A stretch of DNA of 64,000 bases, taken from positions 1,314,934-1,378,933 of the forward strand of contig JAHNZQ020000079.1 in the NCBI GenBank assembly GCA_019155205.2, given 5' to 3'. The translations under genes and the position numbers were made by a program. This document shows, piece by piece, positions 45,635-55,507 of the stretch (positions are counted from its first letter, which is position 1; each line of letters opens with the position of its first letter). Under the pieces are notes generated by a model. The model was not told the origin of the DNA. It saw only the letters and a list, made by a program, of their open reading frames with translations, and searched no databases. This DNA comes from Gracilaria vermiculophylla (lineage: Eukaryota; Rhodophyta; Florideophyceae; Gracilariales; Gracilariaceae).

Positions 45635-46348
45635 GGCACAAGCGGTGGCGAAAGCGTGGGAGGAGGGAGGGGAAAAAGGCGGGTTTGAAAAGCGCGAAGC
45701 AAAGCGGGGGGGCGCGGGGAGGGGGGTTTGTGGATTGGACAGGCGGTCTTTTAAGGGGGGTGGAAGCTGAGAGCGAGAGCGGCGGCGTCAGAAAGGGGGG
45801 GAGGGGGTCGGGCCGACAGGCGGGACGCGGCACGAAGTAACGGGACGCCGGCGAATGTGGAGGATGCGGCGAAGGCGATCGCGTGCGGCGATATGAGGTG
45901 CCCACCAAATAACGGACAGCGTCCGCAACTGCATGACGCAACTGAAAAGCGCTTGGAAGCTGCCGCGCGTGGAACACGTGGCCACCGTGTGCGCGTGGAC
46001 CGATAGGCCACGCGCGCGAAGGCGCGCGGGCGGCGGAGTTGCTCTGTCAATCGCTGTTTGCGTTGAGCTGCGGGCCGTGCGTGAGATATGCGCGGCGGTG
46101 CTGCGCCAATGGGAGCGGCGGCGCGCATGGCGCAATCTGCGGCGAGGTGTGTCAGCGTCCGTGACTGACGCTCGACGAAAGACGCGCATCTTGCGCCCCA
46201 CAAGCGCTTTCCCCATCACCCCCCTCCCAGTCTCCTCCTATTCCCTCTTCGTCGCCGCCCTACGCCTCCCGCGTCATCGCCGCCGCCGCCAGCAGAGCGC
46301 CGTCTCCCCTTCATCCCTCAGCCGCTTTGCGCTCCGCGCCGCATCGCC
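45635..46348. promoter_or_regulatory. Divergent promoter region, V-ATPase B / DPE2
   Basis: 714 bases between two divergent ATGs. It is GC-rich, with G-runs (aaagcggggggg near 45705) and CT-rich tracts near 46210-46320 before the DPE2 start. Open frames across it are without domains. Both core promoters must lie here, and shared control is possible; no TATA box is evident. Confidence 0.5.
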
Positions 46349-49270
46349 ATGCAGCCCGATCCGCATGTGTTCACCAATGGCACTCGCGACATCTCCTCCC
46401 TAATGAACGCCCACTTCGCGGCCTCCGCCACCGAGCCGCCGCCCACCGCATCTGAACCGGCGCCCACTTCCGACGCCGCTACTTCTACGCTTCGCTTCTG
46501 CGTCAATGCCGCCACCGTGTACGGCCAAACCATCGTGCTGTGCTTCGCGGACGAGCATAACACCACGCTCGTTGACGCCCGTCGCGCCCATCCCATGCGC
46601 TTCGAGCCGCCCGCCGTGTGGACCCTATTGCATCGCCCGCGCCCCGCTCCGCGCGTGCTGCGCTATAAGTACGGCCTGCTCGCAGACGGCGCCGTCAGCT
46701 GGGAGTCGGGCCCCTTTCGCGAGCTGCATCTGTCAGGCGGCGACCGCCTGCTGCTCAGCGATGTGTGGCGAGCGCGTCCGGACGTCGTGCGCGATGTGTT
46801 TGGCACCTCGGCGTTTAGCGATGTCGTGTTCCGCGTCACCCCTGTTTCGCGCGCCGAGCATGTGAAGCGCGTTGTCAAGCCCGCGGCCGCGAGCGCTGCG
46901 CGCCTTGGCGACGGTGCCTTTGTGGTGCGCTTTACTGTGTTTGTGCCGCGTGTACAGCCTGGTGATGAAGTTTGTGTGATGGGCGAATGTGAGCAGTTGG
47001 GGCGCAATACCATCGATCAAGCCATCGCCCTCAGTCCGTGCGGCGCCGCTGAATGGACAGTGGATGTCGCGTTTCCGCGCGAACTCACCGAGCTCGATTT
47101 TCGCTACGTGATTCGTCGTGAGGGCGTTATGCTGTTGGAAGATGCTGTGTGTAGACGCCTGTCGCTGAACAAGGCTGATGTTAACTTTCTCGCTGCACGT
47201 GGTGAAGGGGGGGACGTGTCGGTGGTCGCTACACCGTCTGAGAAGCCGTTTGAGTTTGAGCGCAAGTGGAAAGGCGCGGGGGTTGCGCTGCCCGTGTTTT
47301 CTATCCGGTCCGAAAAGTCCTTCGGGGTTGGCGAATTTACCGATTTGCCGGCCATGGTTGACTTTTGTCGCGCCGCGGGCTACCAACTTTTGCAACTGTT
47401 GCCGGTGAATGATACAAGAGCACACAATACCTACATGGATTGCTACCCGTATTCGGCCGTTTCCAGTTTTGCATTGCATCCGCAGTACTTGAATGTGGAG
47501 GCTTTGGGCGAGATGCCGGCGGAGTTGCATGAGCAGTATCAAGCGAAGAAAAAGCAGTTGAATGCATTGGCCACCATCGATTACATGAAGATGATTGCCG
47601 CGAAGAACTACTTTATTAAGGCCATGTACAAGAAGCAGAGGGAAGACTTTCTCAAATCGGAAGAGTTTTTGGAATGGTTTGATAAGCATCAGGGTTGGCT
47701 AGTTCCTTACGCACTGTTCAGATTCTTTATGGAGATTAATGGCAGTTCCAATTACGATGAATGGGGAGCACGCAGCAATGTGTCGTTGCAACAGATGAAA
47801 GAACTTGCGTCCCCAGATACTTTTCATTTTGAATACCTCGCGCTTACGTATTATATTCAGTTCCATCTTCACAAACAACTCAAAGCTTCCGCTGACTACG
47901 CTGCCGATCACCAAGTAATTTTCAAGGGGGACTTACCGATCGGTGTCAACAGGTATTGCGCAGACACTTGGACGAATCCGCACCTGTTCCGCCTCCACAT
48001 GCAGGTGGGTGCCCCGCCCGACTACTTCTCAGTGCAAGGCCAGAACTGGGCGTTTCCGACGTACCATTGGGACGTAATGAAGAAGGACAACTACGCGTGG
48101 TGGCGCTGTCGTCTGCAACACATGAGCAACTATTTTCATGCATATCGAATCGATCATATTCTCGGCTTCTTCCGTATTTGGGAGATTCCGGAGAGTTGCC
48201 GCACAGGCATGGCTGGACGATTTTATCCGGCGCACGGGATCTCACGGCAGGAACTTGAATCGTTGGGGCTGTGGGACATGGAGCGGTATACAAGGCCGTA
48301 TGTGAGAGAAGGCTTCTTGCAAGAAATGTTTCAAGATGACTGGTTGAAGATCAGAGAAAAGTTCTTTGAACCATACTACGATCGATTGCAGTTCAAGGAG
48401 GCGTACGATACGGAAAAGAAGATGGAGGAGGCTTTAGGGCTTCCGGAGGACGCGCCGGAGAAGGAACGCAAGTATAGCGAGTTCGTCATGAAGCAAATGT
48501 ATTTGCTTTTTAACAATGTGTGCTTACTTAAGGATGTAGAGGACCCAAACATTTTCCATCCGCGCTTTATGTTGCAGCAAACTACAAGCTTTATGGAGTT
48601 GCCCTCGGGCGACTGGAAGAACTCGCTCCACCGCTTGCACGATGATTACATGCATCATCGTCAGGATGAACTCTGGAAGAAGAACGGATTGGAGCGTTTA
48701 CCCATGATGAAGTCTGCCAGCCGCATGCTAGTGTGTGGCGAAGACTTGGGTATGATTCCAAAATGCGTGCCATCTGTGATGGATGAGACAAGCATTCTTA
48801 GTCTTGAAGTGCAGCGCATGCCAGCTGGCGACATTGAATTTGGTATTCCTGCAGATTACAAGTACGAATGTGTCGCCACAACATCATCCCATGATACAAG
48901 TACTTTCCGCGGCTGGTGGGAAGAGATGCCAGCAGATCAACGGATGCGGTACTGGACCGATATAATGAAGCAGGACAGACGTAATCCGCCCCCCGCAAGT
49001 TGCCAGCCGGAGATTGTTGAATGGGCCATCAAGGATCATCTGATATGTCCCGCTATGTGGGCCATCTTCCCCTTGCAGGATTTGCTGGGAATGGACGGCA
49101 AGTTACGACGCAAGGTTGCCGCCGAAGAGCAGATCAATGACCCCTCCGAACCCAAGCACAACTGGTGCTTTCGGCTGCATTTGAACATTGAGGACATTAT
49201 CCGTAACGAGGAATTCATTGGGCGACTGAGAGAGATGAATGCCAAGGCACACCGGGGAACTACGTACTGA
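46349..49270 (+). CDS. DPE2: DPE2-type 4-alpha-glucanotransferase (CBM20-CBM20-GH77)
   Basis: Transfers glucosyl units between maltose and glucan in cytosolic starch turnover. 973 residues in one exon. Two N-terminal starch-binding CBM20 domains (about 47-130 and 190-275), then GH77 (about 310-965) with the DPE2-type insertion. Catalytic residues visible: nucleophile Asp602 in YRIDHILGFFRIW, acid/base Glu798 in CGEDLGMIP, and Asp849 in SSHDTSTFRGWW. The start MQPDPHVFTN shows no signal or transit peptide, so the enzyme should be cytosolic, where red algae make floridean starch. DPE2 also occurs in plants and Amoebozoa. Its stop lies 150 bases from that of the convergent FAM98 gene. Confidence 0.96.
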   Translation: MQPDPHVFTNGTRDISSLMNAHFAASATEPPPTASEPAPTSDAATSTLRFCVNAATVYGQTIVLCFADEHNTTLVDARRAHPMRFEPPAVWTLLHRPRPAPRVLRYKYGLLADGAVSWESGPFRELHLSGGDRLLLSDVWRARPDVVRDVFGTSAFSDVVFRVTPVSRAEHVKRVVKPAAASAARLGDGAFVVRFTVFVPRVQPGDEVCVMGECEQLGRNTIDQAIALSPCGAAEWTVDVAFPRELTELDFRYVIRREGVMLLEDAVCRRLSLNKADVNFLAARGEGGDVSVVATPSEKPFEFERKWKGAGVALPVFSIRSEKSFGVGEFTDLPAMVDFCRAAGYQLLQLLPVNDTRAHNTYMDCYPYSAVSSFALHPQYLNVEALGEMPAELHEQYQAKKKQLNALATIDYMKMIAAKNYFIKAMYKKQREDFLKSEEFLEWFDKHQGWLVPYALFRFFMEINGSSNYDEWGARSNVSLQQMKELASPDTFHFEYLALTYYIQFHLHKQLKASADYAADHQVIFKGDLPIGVNRYCADTWTNPHLFRLHMQVGAPPDYFSVQGQNWAFPTYHWDVMKKDNYAWWRCRLQHMSNYFHAYRIDHILGFFRIWEIPESCRTGMAGRFYPAHGISRQELESLGLWDMERYTRPYVREGFLQEMFQDDWLKIREKFFEPYYDRLQFKEAYDTEKKMEEALGLPEDAPEKERKYSEFVMKQMYLLFNNVCLLKDVEDPNIFHPRFMLQQTTSFMELPSGDWKNSLHRLHDDYMHHRQDELWKKNGLERLPMMKSASRMLVCGEDLGMIPKCVPSVMDETSILSLEVQRMPAGDIEFGIPADYKYECVATTSSHDTSTFRGWWEEMPADQRMRYWTDIMKQDRRNPPPASCQPEIVEWAIKDHLICPAMWAIFPLQDLLGMDGKLRRKVAAEEQINDPSEPKHNWCFRLHLNIEDIIRNEEFIGRLREMNAKAHRGTTY

Positions 49271-49420
49271 GTTTTGAGCCAGCTGCTCTAGATATAACCT
49301 CTCGCATATAGACCGGATTTGAACTAAACATGGACTTGATGCATGTCTGTTGAGACTATAAATAGCTGCAGCTGCTAGAGGTGCGCTTTCAAACAATAGC
49401 ATCTTACTTGTCTTGTCTAT

Positions 49421-50320
49421 CTATGCCTTGCGCTTGTTCCTGTTCCCCTTATATTTGCCTTTCCCCTTGCCCGAACTGCGATCCTTCCAAGATGAAAGCC
49501 TGTCTCTGAACTGCGGCATCTGTCCGGCGCCAGTGACCCTACCGCCGCGGTCCGGCACCTGACCCATAAGGAACGACTTGACTTGATTGGCACTAGCGTT
49601 AATGGCGACAGGCGGGTCCGCAACGAGCCACTGTCTAGCCGCCAGCGCTTCGTAAAGAGTAACATCATATGCTTTCTTCAACTGCTCTGTACGCAGTTTC
49701 AAATCGTCAAACTGCTGCCAATCTTGCTTGGCAGCCTTGGAGCGCCCAAACGAAGTCAGAGTCACGTCAAGCCGCGTGAGCAACATGTTGCGCCGAAGCT
49801 CATGCTCCTGTTGCAGCGCAGAGAGAATACGCAGACATTCGTCGCGTTGCGAGCTGGTTAACGTCTCCGTCACGAGAGGAGCGCCCAATTTGAGCGTCCT
49901 GGAATCTCGAGGAACTTGCTCATGGAGCTTGGCTTCCACCGTGCGAAGGAGAGAGGCGACGTCGGCGGGCGTGAATGCTTCCTTCTCTAGTGGCGCGATG
50001 TCCAACGCGACGCACATGCGGGAGACGGCGTCGGTGAGCAGTTCGTCGTTGGTGTCGTGTTTGGAAGGAGGATCGGCATGTTGCAGGATTCGATGTGTCT
50101 GAAGCGTGGAGAGGAGAAACTGAATAACAGAGGCATTGTCGGAAGGATCGCCTTCGAAACCGACGGAACGCAAAGCAATTTCGGGCAATGTTTCGATAAT
50201 TGTGGAGGTAGGGTGGAGCTCGGAGAGAATGGTGGAGACGAAAATCTTGTACTCTGAGTCGTTTTCAGGGAGTGGGATGCCGAGGAGCTCGGCCGACTCC
50301 GATGTGTTCGTCGTCGTCAT
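49421..50320 (-). CDS. FAM98 family protein
   Basis: 299 residues, one exon. The conserved FAM98 core is clear: RRNMLLTRLDVTLTSFGRSK (177-195), then a coiled segment and YEALAARQWL (223-232). The N-terminal half is helical, with the calponin-like character of the family. The C-terminal 50 residues are Arg/Gly/Lys-rich (RSSGKGKGKYKGNRNKRKA), as in animal FAM98 proteins, which bind RNA and belong to the tRNA-splicing ligase complex and to PRMT1-linked complexes. Shorter than animal homologues because the glycine-rich tail is brief. That it serves tRNA ligation here is inference from the family. Confidence 0.82.
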   Translation of the reverse strand: MTTTNTSESAELLGIPLPENDSEYKIFVSTILSELHPTSTIIETLPEIALRSVGFEGDPSDNASVIQFLLSTLQTHRILQHADPPSKHDTNDELLTDAVSRMCVALDIAPLEKEAFTPADVASLLRTVEAKLHEQVPRDSRTLKLGAPLVTETLTSSQRDECLRILSALQQEHELRRNMLLTRLDVTLTSFGRSKAAKQDWQQFDDLKLRTEQLKKAYDVTLYEALAARQWLVADPPVAINASANQVKSFLMGQVPDRGGRVTGAGQMPQFRDRLSSWKDRSSGKGKGKYKGNRNKRKA

Positions 50321-50606
50321 TGGCGATTATAGGTCGCGAACGTGTTCGAAAAAGTGAGCGTTTCGCGGTGGAGGGATGGGGGATGATGTGGAACAACTGT
50401 GCATGAGAGGAATTTGTTACTGTAACCACCCGAAAATCGCCAATGTCCATGGCATCTGGACGTCAGATGAAACAGGGTGACTCCCTCAGGACGAAACTCA
50501 TTTCAATCTTCCGAAAGCACCTTTTTCGACCAGCAATCACTCCGAGTACGGGTAAAAGAACGATAAACGTGTTGTGCAACCCTTCTGTAAATGGAGTTCA
50601 TAAAGC

Positions 50607-51344
50607 CTATGCCGTTTGTCGCCCTTCCTGCCCAGCACCAGGCTCCTTCTCTCCCTCGTGATAACTCCGCAAAACACTCTCTCGCAACTCACTCTCTTCG
50701 CCCTCTTCCTCCACTTGCGCTATAAGCCGTTCTAATTCCTCGCGGCTCACGCCAACCTCCTTCGCAAGAGTGACCACCATCTGAGCGCCCATCTGTACGT
50801 CATCCCCTCCCTTCAACGCAACAGCCTCAACACTGTCCCTCACGGCTTCCCGAACAAGCCCCGCCGCGCGGCCCTCCCCCACTACGCTGTCCACACCGGT
50901 CACAACGCGCTGTTTAAAGCGGCGCGAGCGCTCATCGCCGGACGGCGGCAGCGATTCACCGCGGCTCTCTGCGAGCTTCTCTAGCATGGCGCGGCGCTTT
51001 TGAATTGCATCCAACACAAGACGCGTTGCTCTTATTCGCGCCGCACTGCGCACAACTTCCATTCGATGGTTTACATGCAACATGCGCGCGCGGTGGATCT
51101 CTAGTAGCACGCGTGATCGCACCGCGGCGCGCTTTGCGCGCAATGCGCAACGATACTGCGCGAGACGGAGCGAGCGCTGAGCATCGCAAATTTCGTGCAG
51201 CTGTTGCACGAGGCGCGTTCGTTGGAGAAGACGACGCAGCATCTTTGTTGCTTTCCCCCTCCTCGATGATCCGAGACCACTTCGGAGAGTGGACGGGGAG
51301 GGCACGGCGGCTGTGGCGTGGGACAGTTTTACGCAGTATTTCAT
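50607..51344 (-). CDS. Unknown protein, basic N-terminal half and acidic tail
   Basis: 245 residues from the ATG at 51344; the frame extends to 51404, but only through non-ATG codons. I do not recognise it. The first 120 residues are very rich in Arg and Ala (MLRRLLQRTRLVQQLHEI, RAKRAAVRSRVLLEIHRARM) and form predicted helices; the first 40 lack acidic residues and could be a mitochondrial targeting sequence. The rest is mixed and ends with an acidic helix (EELERLIAQVEEEGEESELRE). It lies 150 bases downstream of the TRM112 stop, in the same direction. Real-gene status is likely but not certain because the region is GC-rich. Confidence 0.5.
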   Translation of the reverse strand: MKYCVKLSHATAAVPSPSTLRSGLGSSRRGKATKMLRRLLQRTRLVQQLHEICDAQRSLRLAQYRCALRAKRAAVRSRVLLEIHRARMLHVNHRMEVVRSAARIRATRLVLDAIQKRRAMLEKLAESRGESLPPSGDERSRRFKQRVVTGVDSVVGEGRAAGLVREAVRDSVEAVALKGGDDVQMGAQMVVTLAKEVGVSREELERLIAQVEEEGEESELRESVLRSYHEGEKEPGAGQEGRQTA

Positions 51345-51494
51345 GATTTGCACACGACCACTTTTGAAGGACTCCGGCGCGCGGGAGGAGCGAGCTTGAA
51401 GCAAAGCTGAAAACCGGCTCGTTCGAAGCAGTTCTTCGTACCGTGCGGCGTCGGCGTGTGCCGGTGGTGACGACCCCAGCTCCCGCGACAGCCA

Positions 51495-52034
51495 CTACCG
51501 TTCGACGGCGTCCACATCCATGCGCTCCTCCGCCACTTTTGCGCCCGCTTCTGCCTCCGCCTCTGCCCCCGCCTCTGCCCCCACCTCTGCCGCTGCCTCC
51601 TCGGCTTCGGCGTCGTTTTCTTCGTCGTCCTCCTCTCCGTCTCCCAGCTCCTTGTCCTCTTCGCCCTCGTTCCTGACCTCCGTGATCACCAGATTCGGTA
51701 CCCCTTCCTTAACAACATAAACGGGTCCCCCCTCCGCAGTTAGCGTCCCGTCCACGACATGCCATTCCAGTAAAGCGCGATGGATGGCTCTCAGCGTGTT
51801 CTCATCCAGCTCGTCACCCTCCGGGGGTGTGTCTGGTAGCTTCGCCATCATGTCCTCGTCAGGGAACTGCGATGCCGCGTCGCGGAATACCTCCCACTTG
51901 ATCCGCGGTAGCATGCGCCGAATGAATGGCGCGGAGAACGGCACCTCCACATCGTCGCACGTTTCGGCGTTGAGACGGAGGGGGTACGCTTTTGTGCGCG
52001 GGCACTGCAGCATGTTGTGCGTGAGCAGGCGCAT
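51495..52034 (-). CDS. TRM112: TRM112-like methyltransferase activator with acidic tail
   Basis: TRM112 is the small obligate partner of several methyltransferases acting on tRNA, rRNA and release factor eRF1. From the ATG at 52034 the protein begins MRLLTHNMLQC, the family's N-terminal signature, followed by FIRRMLPRIKWEVF (37-50), ALLEWHVVDGTL (87-98) and VYVVKEGVPNLVITEV (105-120). Zinc ligands are mostly gone: Cys11 is present, but the second cysteine of that pair and the later CxxC pair (here TAEGG) are not; human TRMT112 also lacks most of them. A long acidic Glu/Ala tail (122-170) extends it to 179 residues against about 125-135 usually. An upstream in-frame ATG at 52163 is less likely. 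Confidence 0.88.
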   Translation of the reverse strand: MRLLTHNMLQCPRTKAYPLRLNAETCDDVEVPFSAPFIRRMLPRIKWEVFRDAASQFPDEDMMAKLPDTPPEGDELDENTLRAIHRALLEWHVVDGTLTAEGGPVYVVKEGVPNLVITEVRNEGEEDKELGDGEEDDEENDAEAEEAAAEVGAEAGAEAEAEAGAKVAEERMDVDAVER

Positions 52035-52300
52035 TGTGCCCAAGCAGCGATATCGGCAAAGAAGCTGCTTGCGGCGGCCGGGCGACGCGGACGCCGCGGA
52101 GTGAAAGCGACCGCCAATAAATTGAATTTGAGAGCGCTCGAAAGATGTAACATGAGCGCGCACGCGCCAGACCCTCTTAGAATTGAGTCTCGCTCCCCAT
52201 CTCCTCTACTTTGCTCGCGGATTCCGCGTCCCCATCCGCTGCTACCCGTCTCCCTCCCGCCCCCGCGTATCTCAGTACGAGTCACGCCAAGAGCCGTACC
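52035..52300. promoter_or_regulatory. Bidirectional promoter TRM112 / DBP5
   Basis: 266 bases separate the two divergent start codons. No TATA box is evident. The stretch before DBP5 is C/T-rich and the DBP5 start has a strong context (accATGG). Compactness suggests a shared bidirectional promoter. Confidence 0.55.
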
Positions 52301-53806
52301 ATGGCCACCGAGTCTCAACAGCCGGTTGATGGCGAGACGCTGGCTGCCACGCCGGCCACCGATCCCGAGCAGTACCTCACCGACAACCCGTCCGGCGAAA
52401 AGGCAGCTGACAAGCCTGCCGACAAGCCTGCTGCCGCCGCCACCAAGCCTGCTCAGCCCGCCAAGCCCGAAGAAGATTGGAACGATGCAGGCGACGAACT
52501 GGAGCCCAAAAGCGAAGAGTCGGAGCTGGTGTCCGGCATCGACCCGGGCGACGAAACCTCCCGCATCCAAGTGCTGCAGGCGGACCCTTCCACACCGTAT
52601 TATTCGGCGAATACGTTCGAGGAGCTCGGCCTGAGCGACGAGCTCATGAAGGGCATCTATCACATGAAGTTTTCAAAGCCATCCAAGATCCAGGCCACCA
52701 GTCTACCCATGATACTGGCCGCGGACGGCGAGCACAAAAACCTCATTGCGCAGGCGCACAATGGTTCGGGAAAGACGGCGTCTTTTGTGTTGGGCATGTT
52801 GTCAAGGATTGATTACTCTATCCACAGCACGCAGGCGCTTTGCGTGGTGCCGACGAGAGAGCTTGCGCGCCAGATTCGTGATGTGATCATCTCATTGGGC
52901 AAGTTCACGCGTGCGACATCCGCGCTAGCGATAAAGGCTACTGAGGAGGAACGCCGACACAACTGGGCTGCCTCCGGTTCGGGTGCGATAAATGAACACA
53001 TCTTGGTTGGTACTCCTGGAAAAGTGATGGAGTTTATCAAGAAGAGGAAATTCAGCACGTCGACGATAAAGATTCTTGTGCTTGATGAAGCGGACGAGAT
53101 GGTGGATTTGCAGAACATGGGCGACCAGACAATCCGCATCAAGAGGAATTTGCCGCGTGATGTGCAGGTATTGCTGTTTTCTGCCACGTATAAAGATGCC
53201 GTGAGGAAGTTGGCCACCAAGCTTGCACCGAATGCCAACCAGATTACTATTAAGCGGGAGACCTTGTCGCTTGACAAAGTGAAACAATATTATATTGACA
53301 CCGGGAACAAAGAGGAGCGCTTCACAATTCTATCCGACATTTACGCTTTGCTTGCGCTGGGGCAGAGCATCATCTTTGTACGTACAAGACACGAGGCTCA
53401 CTCGCTAACGCAGAGACTGCGAAACGGAGGTCACACCGTGTCGGTGCTGTACGGAGGAGACATGTCTCCGGAAGAAAGAGATCGAGTGATTGACGAGTTC
53501 AGAGCTGGTACCACCCGAGTACTCATCACGACCAATGTGCTCAGCCGCGGTGTTGATGTGCTGGCCGTAAACGCCGTCATCAATTATGATTTACCAACGG
53601 AGCGCTATGGGGTGCGAGCAGACCCAGAAACGTACCTGCATAGAATTGGACGGACTGGGCGTTTCGGGCGAAAGGGGGTTGCCATCAACTTTGTGTATGA
53701 CGATCGCACCAAGGCGATTCTGAAGGAACTGGAAGCGTATTATTCGAAAACCATCGAAAAAGTGGCAGATGTCGAAGAACTTTCCGAAAGAATCGAGCAC
53801 CTGTGA
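52301..53806 (+). CDS. DBP5: DEAD-box ATP-dependent RNA helicase DBP5/DDX19
   Basis: Remodels mRNPs at the cytoplasmic face of the nuclear pore during mRNA export, with Gle1. 501 residues from the ATG at 52301. The N-terminal 105 residues are low-complexity (Pro/Ala/Lys/Glu). Motifs in order: Q motif region FEELGLSDELMKGIY...KIQ, Walker A AHNGSGKT (about 152), PTRELARQ, VGTPGKV, DEAD in VLDEADEM (about 262), SAT, then in the second RecA domain IIFVRTR, TTNVLSRGVDV and HRIGRTGRFG. NYDLPT followed by the ADPETYLHR stretch is typical of the DBP5 subfamily. Intact, single exon. Confidence 0.96.
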   Translation: MATESQQPVDGETLAATPATDPEQYLTDNPSGEKAADKPADKPAAAATKPAQPAKPEEDWNDAGDELEPKSEESELVSGIDPGDETSRIQVLQADPSTPYYSANTFEELGLSDELMKGIYHMKFSKPSKIQATSLPMILAADGEHKNLIAQAHNGSGKTASFVLGMLSRIDYSIHSTQALCVVPTRELARQIRDVIISLGKFTRATSALAIKATEEERRHNWAASGSGAINEHILVGTPGKVMEFIKKRKFSTSTIKILVLDEADEMVDLQNMGDQTIRIKRNLPRDVQVLLFSATYKDAVRKLATKLAPNANQITIKRETLSLDKVKQYYIDTGNKEERFTILSDIYALLALGQSIIFVRTRHEAHSLTQRLRNGGHTVSVLYGGDMSPEERDRVIDEFRAGTTRVLITTNVLSRGVDVLAVNAVINYDLPTERYGVRADPETYLHRIGRTGRFGRKGVAINFVYDDRTKAILKELEAYYSKTIEKVADVEELSERIEHL

Positions 53807-54564
53807 GAACGAAAACTAGATGCGCTTCGAAACTACCCTGCGTGCAAGGTGCTCTTGACACAGAGTCTTCATGGCCGAACGTCTCTAGACTCCTTTCACA
53901 ATTCTTAGGATCTGCGCTGGAAATCTGGATCGCGCGGGTTTGAAGTACTGCGCTGGACCAATGTTAACTAGTTGATAAAAACAGATTTACGTGCGGTAGA
54001 AGATGAATCAAAAAAGTAGCACGTCGCTACTTTATAAGCTAACGCAAATCCGCAATCCGCGGTTAGCGGTGGAAGTTAAAAAGTTTCTGTGCATCACTCC
54101 AAAAAGTTGTTCAGACCAAGGCGTTGAGAAAAGGGAGAGGGGCACCAACTGCGGAGGCGAGCTTCACTCCCGAACAAGGATGTGGTCCCTTCCTGTAGAA
54201 CTCCTACAAGCTCACCCAGAGGAAAGGTTGGAAACATGCCATTCTCTAAGCAGCAGAAGTTGAAAAGTGAGAAGCACACGTCGTGCTGAAACCAAAGCAC
54301 ATGGATTCGTAATCTGTTCTCTAAGCAGCAGAAGTTGAAAAGTGAGAACCACACGTCGTGCTGTTACCAAAGCATATGGGTTCGTAATCTGTACAGAGAT
54401 CTTGTGAAGAAATTCAAAGCGGAGCGCAATGCATGCGAGATTAGTAGTTTTGGACCTGAAGTGTGGTTCGTAGTCAGTCGGAGTAAAGGTAGATGAAATA
54501 TAGAGATGGGTGCGCTCTGTCGGAAGCCTGAGGGTGTAAGAAGCCATGGCTTCTTTTTCTTGAA
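53807..54564. other. Intergenic between convergent DBP5 and zinc-finger genes
   Basis: Contains both 3' ends and a 75-base tandem duplication (54242-54391). No gene is supported; the minus frame 54212-54568 reflects the duplication. Confidence 0.5.
54242..54391. repeat. 75-bp tandem duplication, two copies
   Basis: ttctctaagcagcagaagtt... occurs at 54242-54316 and again at 54317-54391 with a handful of differences, each ending ttcgtaatctg. Confidence 0.9.
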
Positions 54565-55507
54565 TCACATCAAGCCATACTCATTCACCGGAAGATTTAT
54601 TGCTTCCACAGCTGCTTTGAGAGACGCATCTTGATCAAATGCATCCAGTGCCGCGTTCTCAGCATCTTCCGGCCCGGTAACTAGGAATAGTGTCACATCT
54701 GCTGAGTCTTCAAGAGGGTCATCCGCAAACGTGGAAGGAACTGAGGATCTCATCTCATCCGAATCGTCAAAAATATCACTTTCTCCGGATATCACATCTG
54801 GGAGAACGTATAGAAGTTCTCCGTTGTTCGAGTGGAAATCGTCGGCGAGCCTGAGTGGATCCGCTGAAATTCTGAGCAGCGGAGGAGATTCCGCTTCTGC
54901 GTACAATCCATCGGCAGAATCTTTGGGTCCCGAGGGAGACCTGATGGACTGTCGTTTTTTGGCCTCCTTAGATGCTTTTGATGCTTTTGAAGTTTTCTTT
55001 CGCTGCGTTTTCCGTATCCCGCTTGCCGGCGAAATGGATTTCGTGAGGCGCACTGGCTTCGGTACAACGGAAGGGGTTTGAGTTTTGTTGCTGGCTTTGT
55101 TGCTGGCTTTGTTCCCTCCTTGCGCATCTGTCGAGGTCCGAAGACTCACACCTGCAGTTTCACTTGCATCATGGTGCGCTCTCACGTGATGAGCCATGGA
55201 ACTTCTCCATCGGAATTGTTTTGAGCAGCTTTGAACAGGACATTTGTACGGGGTCTCTCCTGTATGTTTTCGAAAGTGAACTTTTAAGTTGTACATGCGG
55301 TCGAACACCTATGTTGGTCAACAGTCGATTCAAGTACCGAATTTTATAGTCAGCGTACTTCATGCGTGAACGTGGATGTGATTCCATTGAGGAAAGACAT
55401 ACCTTATGACAAACCGGACATACATTTCCAGCTGCGGGATGAGCTAATGTAGACTGAAGAGCAGCTTGGAGCTCTGCATGCTGCTGATGCTGGTGCATGC
55501 TGTTCAT
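54565..55507 (-). CDS. C2H2 zinc-finger protein (two exons)
   Basis: Exon 1 is 55507-55403, exon 2 is 55308-54565; the 94-base intron has gtatgt and catag ends. Splicing joins CPVCHK to VFDRMYNLKVHFRKH, restoring a perfect C2H2 finger (Cys30, Cys33, His46, His50), so the intron cuts through the finger. After the linker TGETPYK a second finger follows (Cys58, Cys63, His76, His80 or 81). The rest of the 282 residues is a Lys/Ser-rich basic part (about 100-150), then an acidic Asp/Glu/Ser-rich half that could be an activation domain. The TGEKP-type linker argues for DNA binding, hence a transcription factor; targets unknown. The N-terminus is Gln/His-rich. Confidence 0.85.

Noticed and set aside
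44531..45688. 385-codon plus frame
   Set aside because: Antisense shadow of V-ATPase subunit B.
45363..46403. Frames on both strands over the V-ATPase/DPE2 intergenic region
   Set aside because: Arg/Pro/Ser-rich, no domain, overlapping each other; best read as promoter DNA.
46733..47689. 318-codon minus frame
   Set aside because: Antisense shadow of the DPE2 gene.
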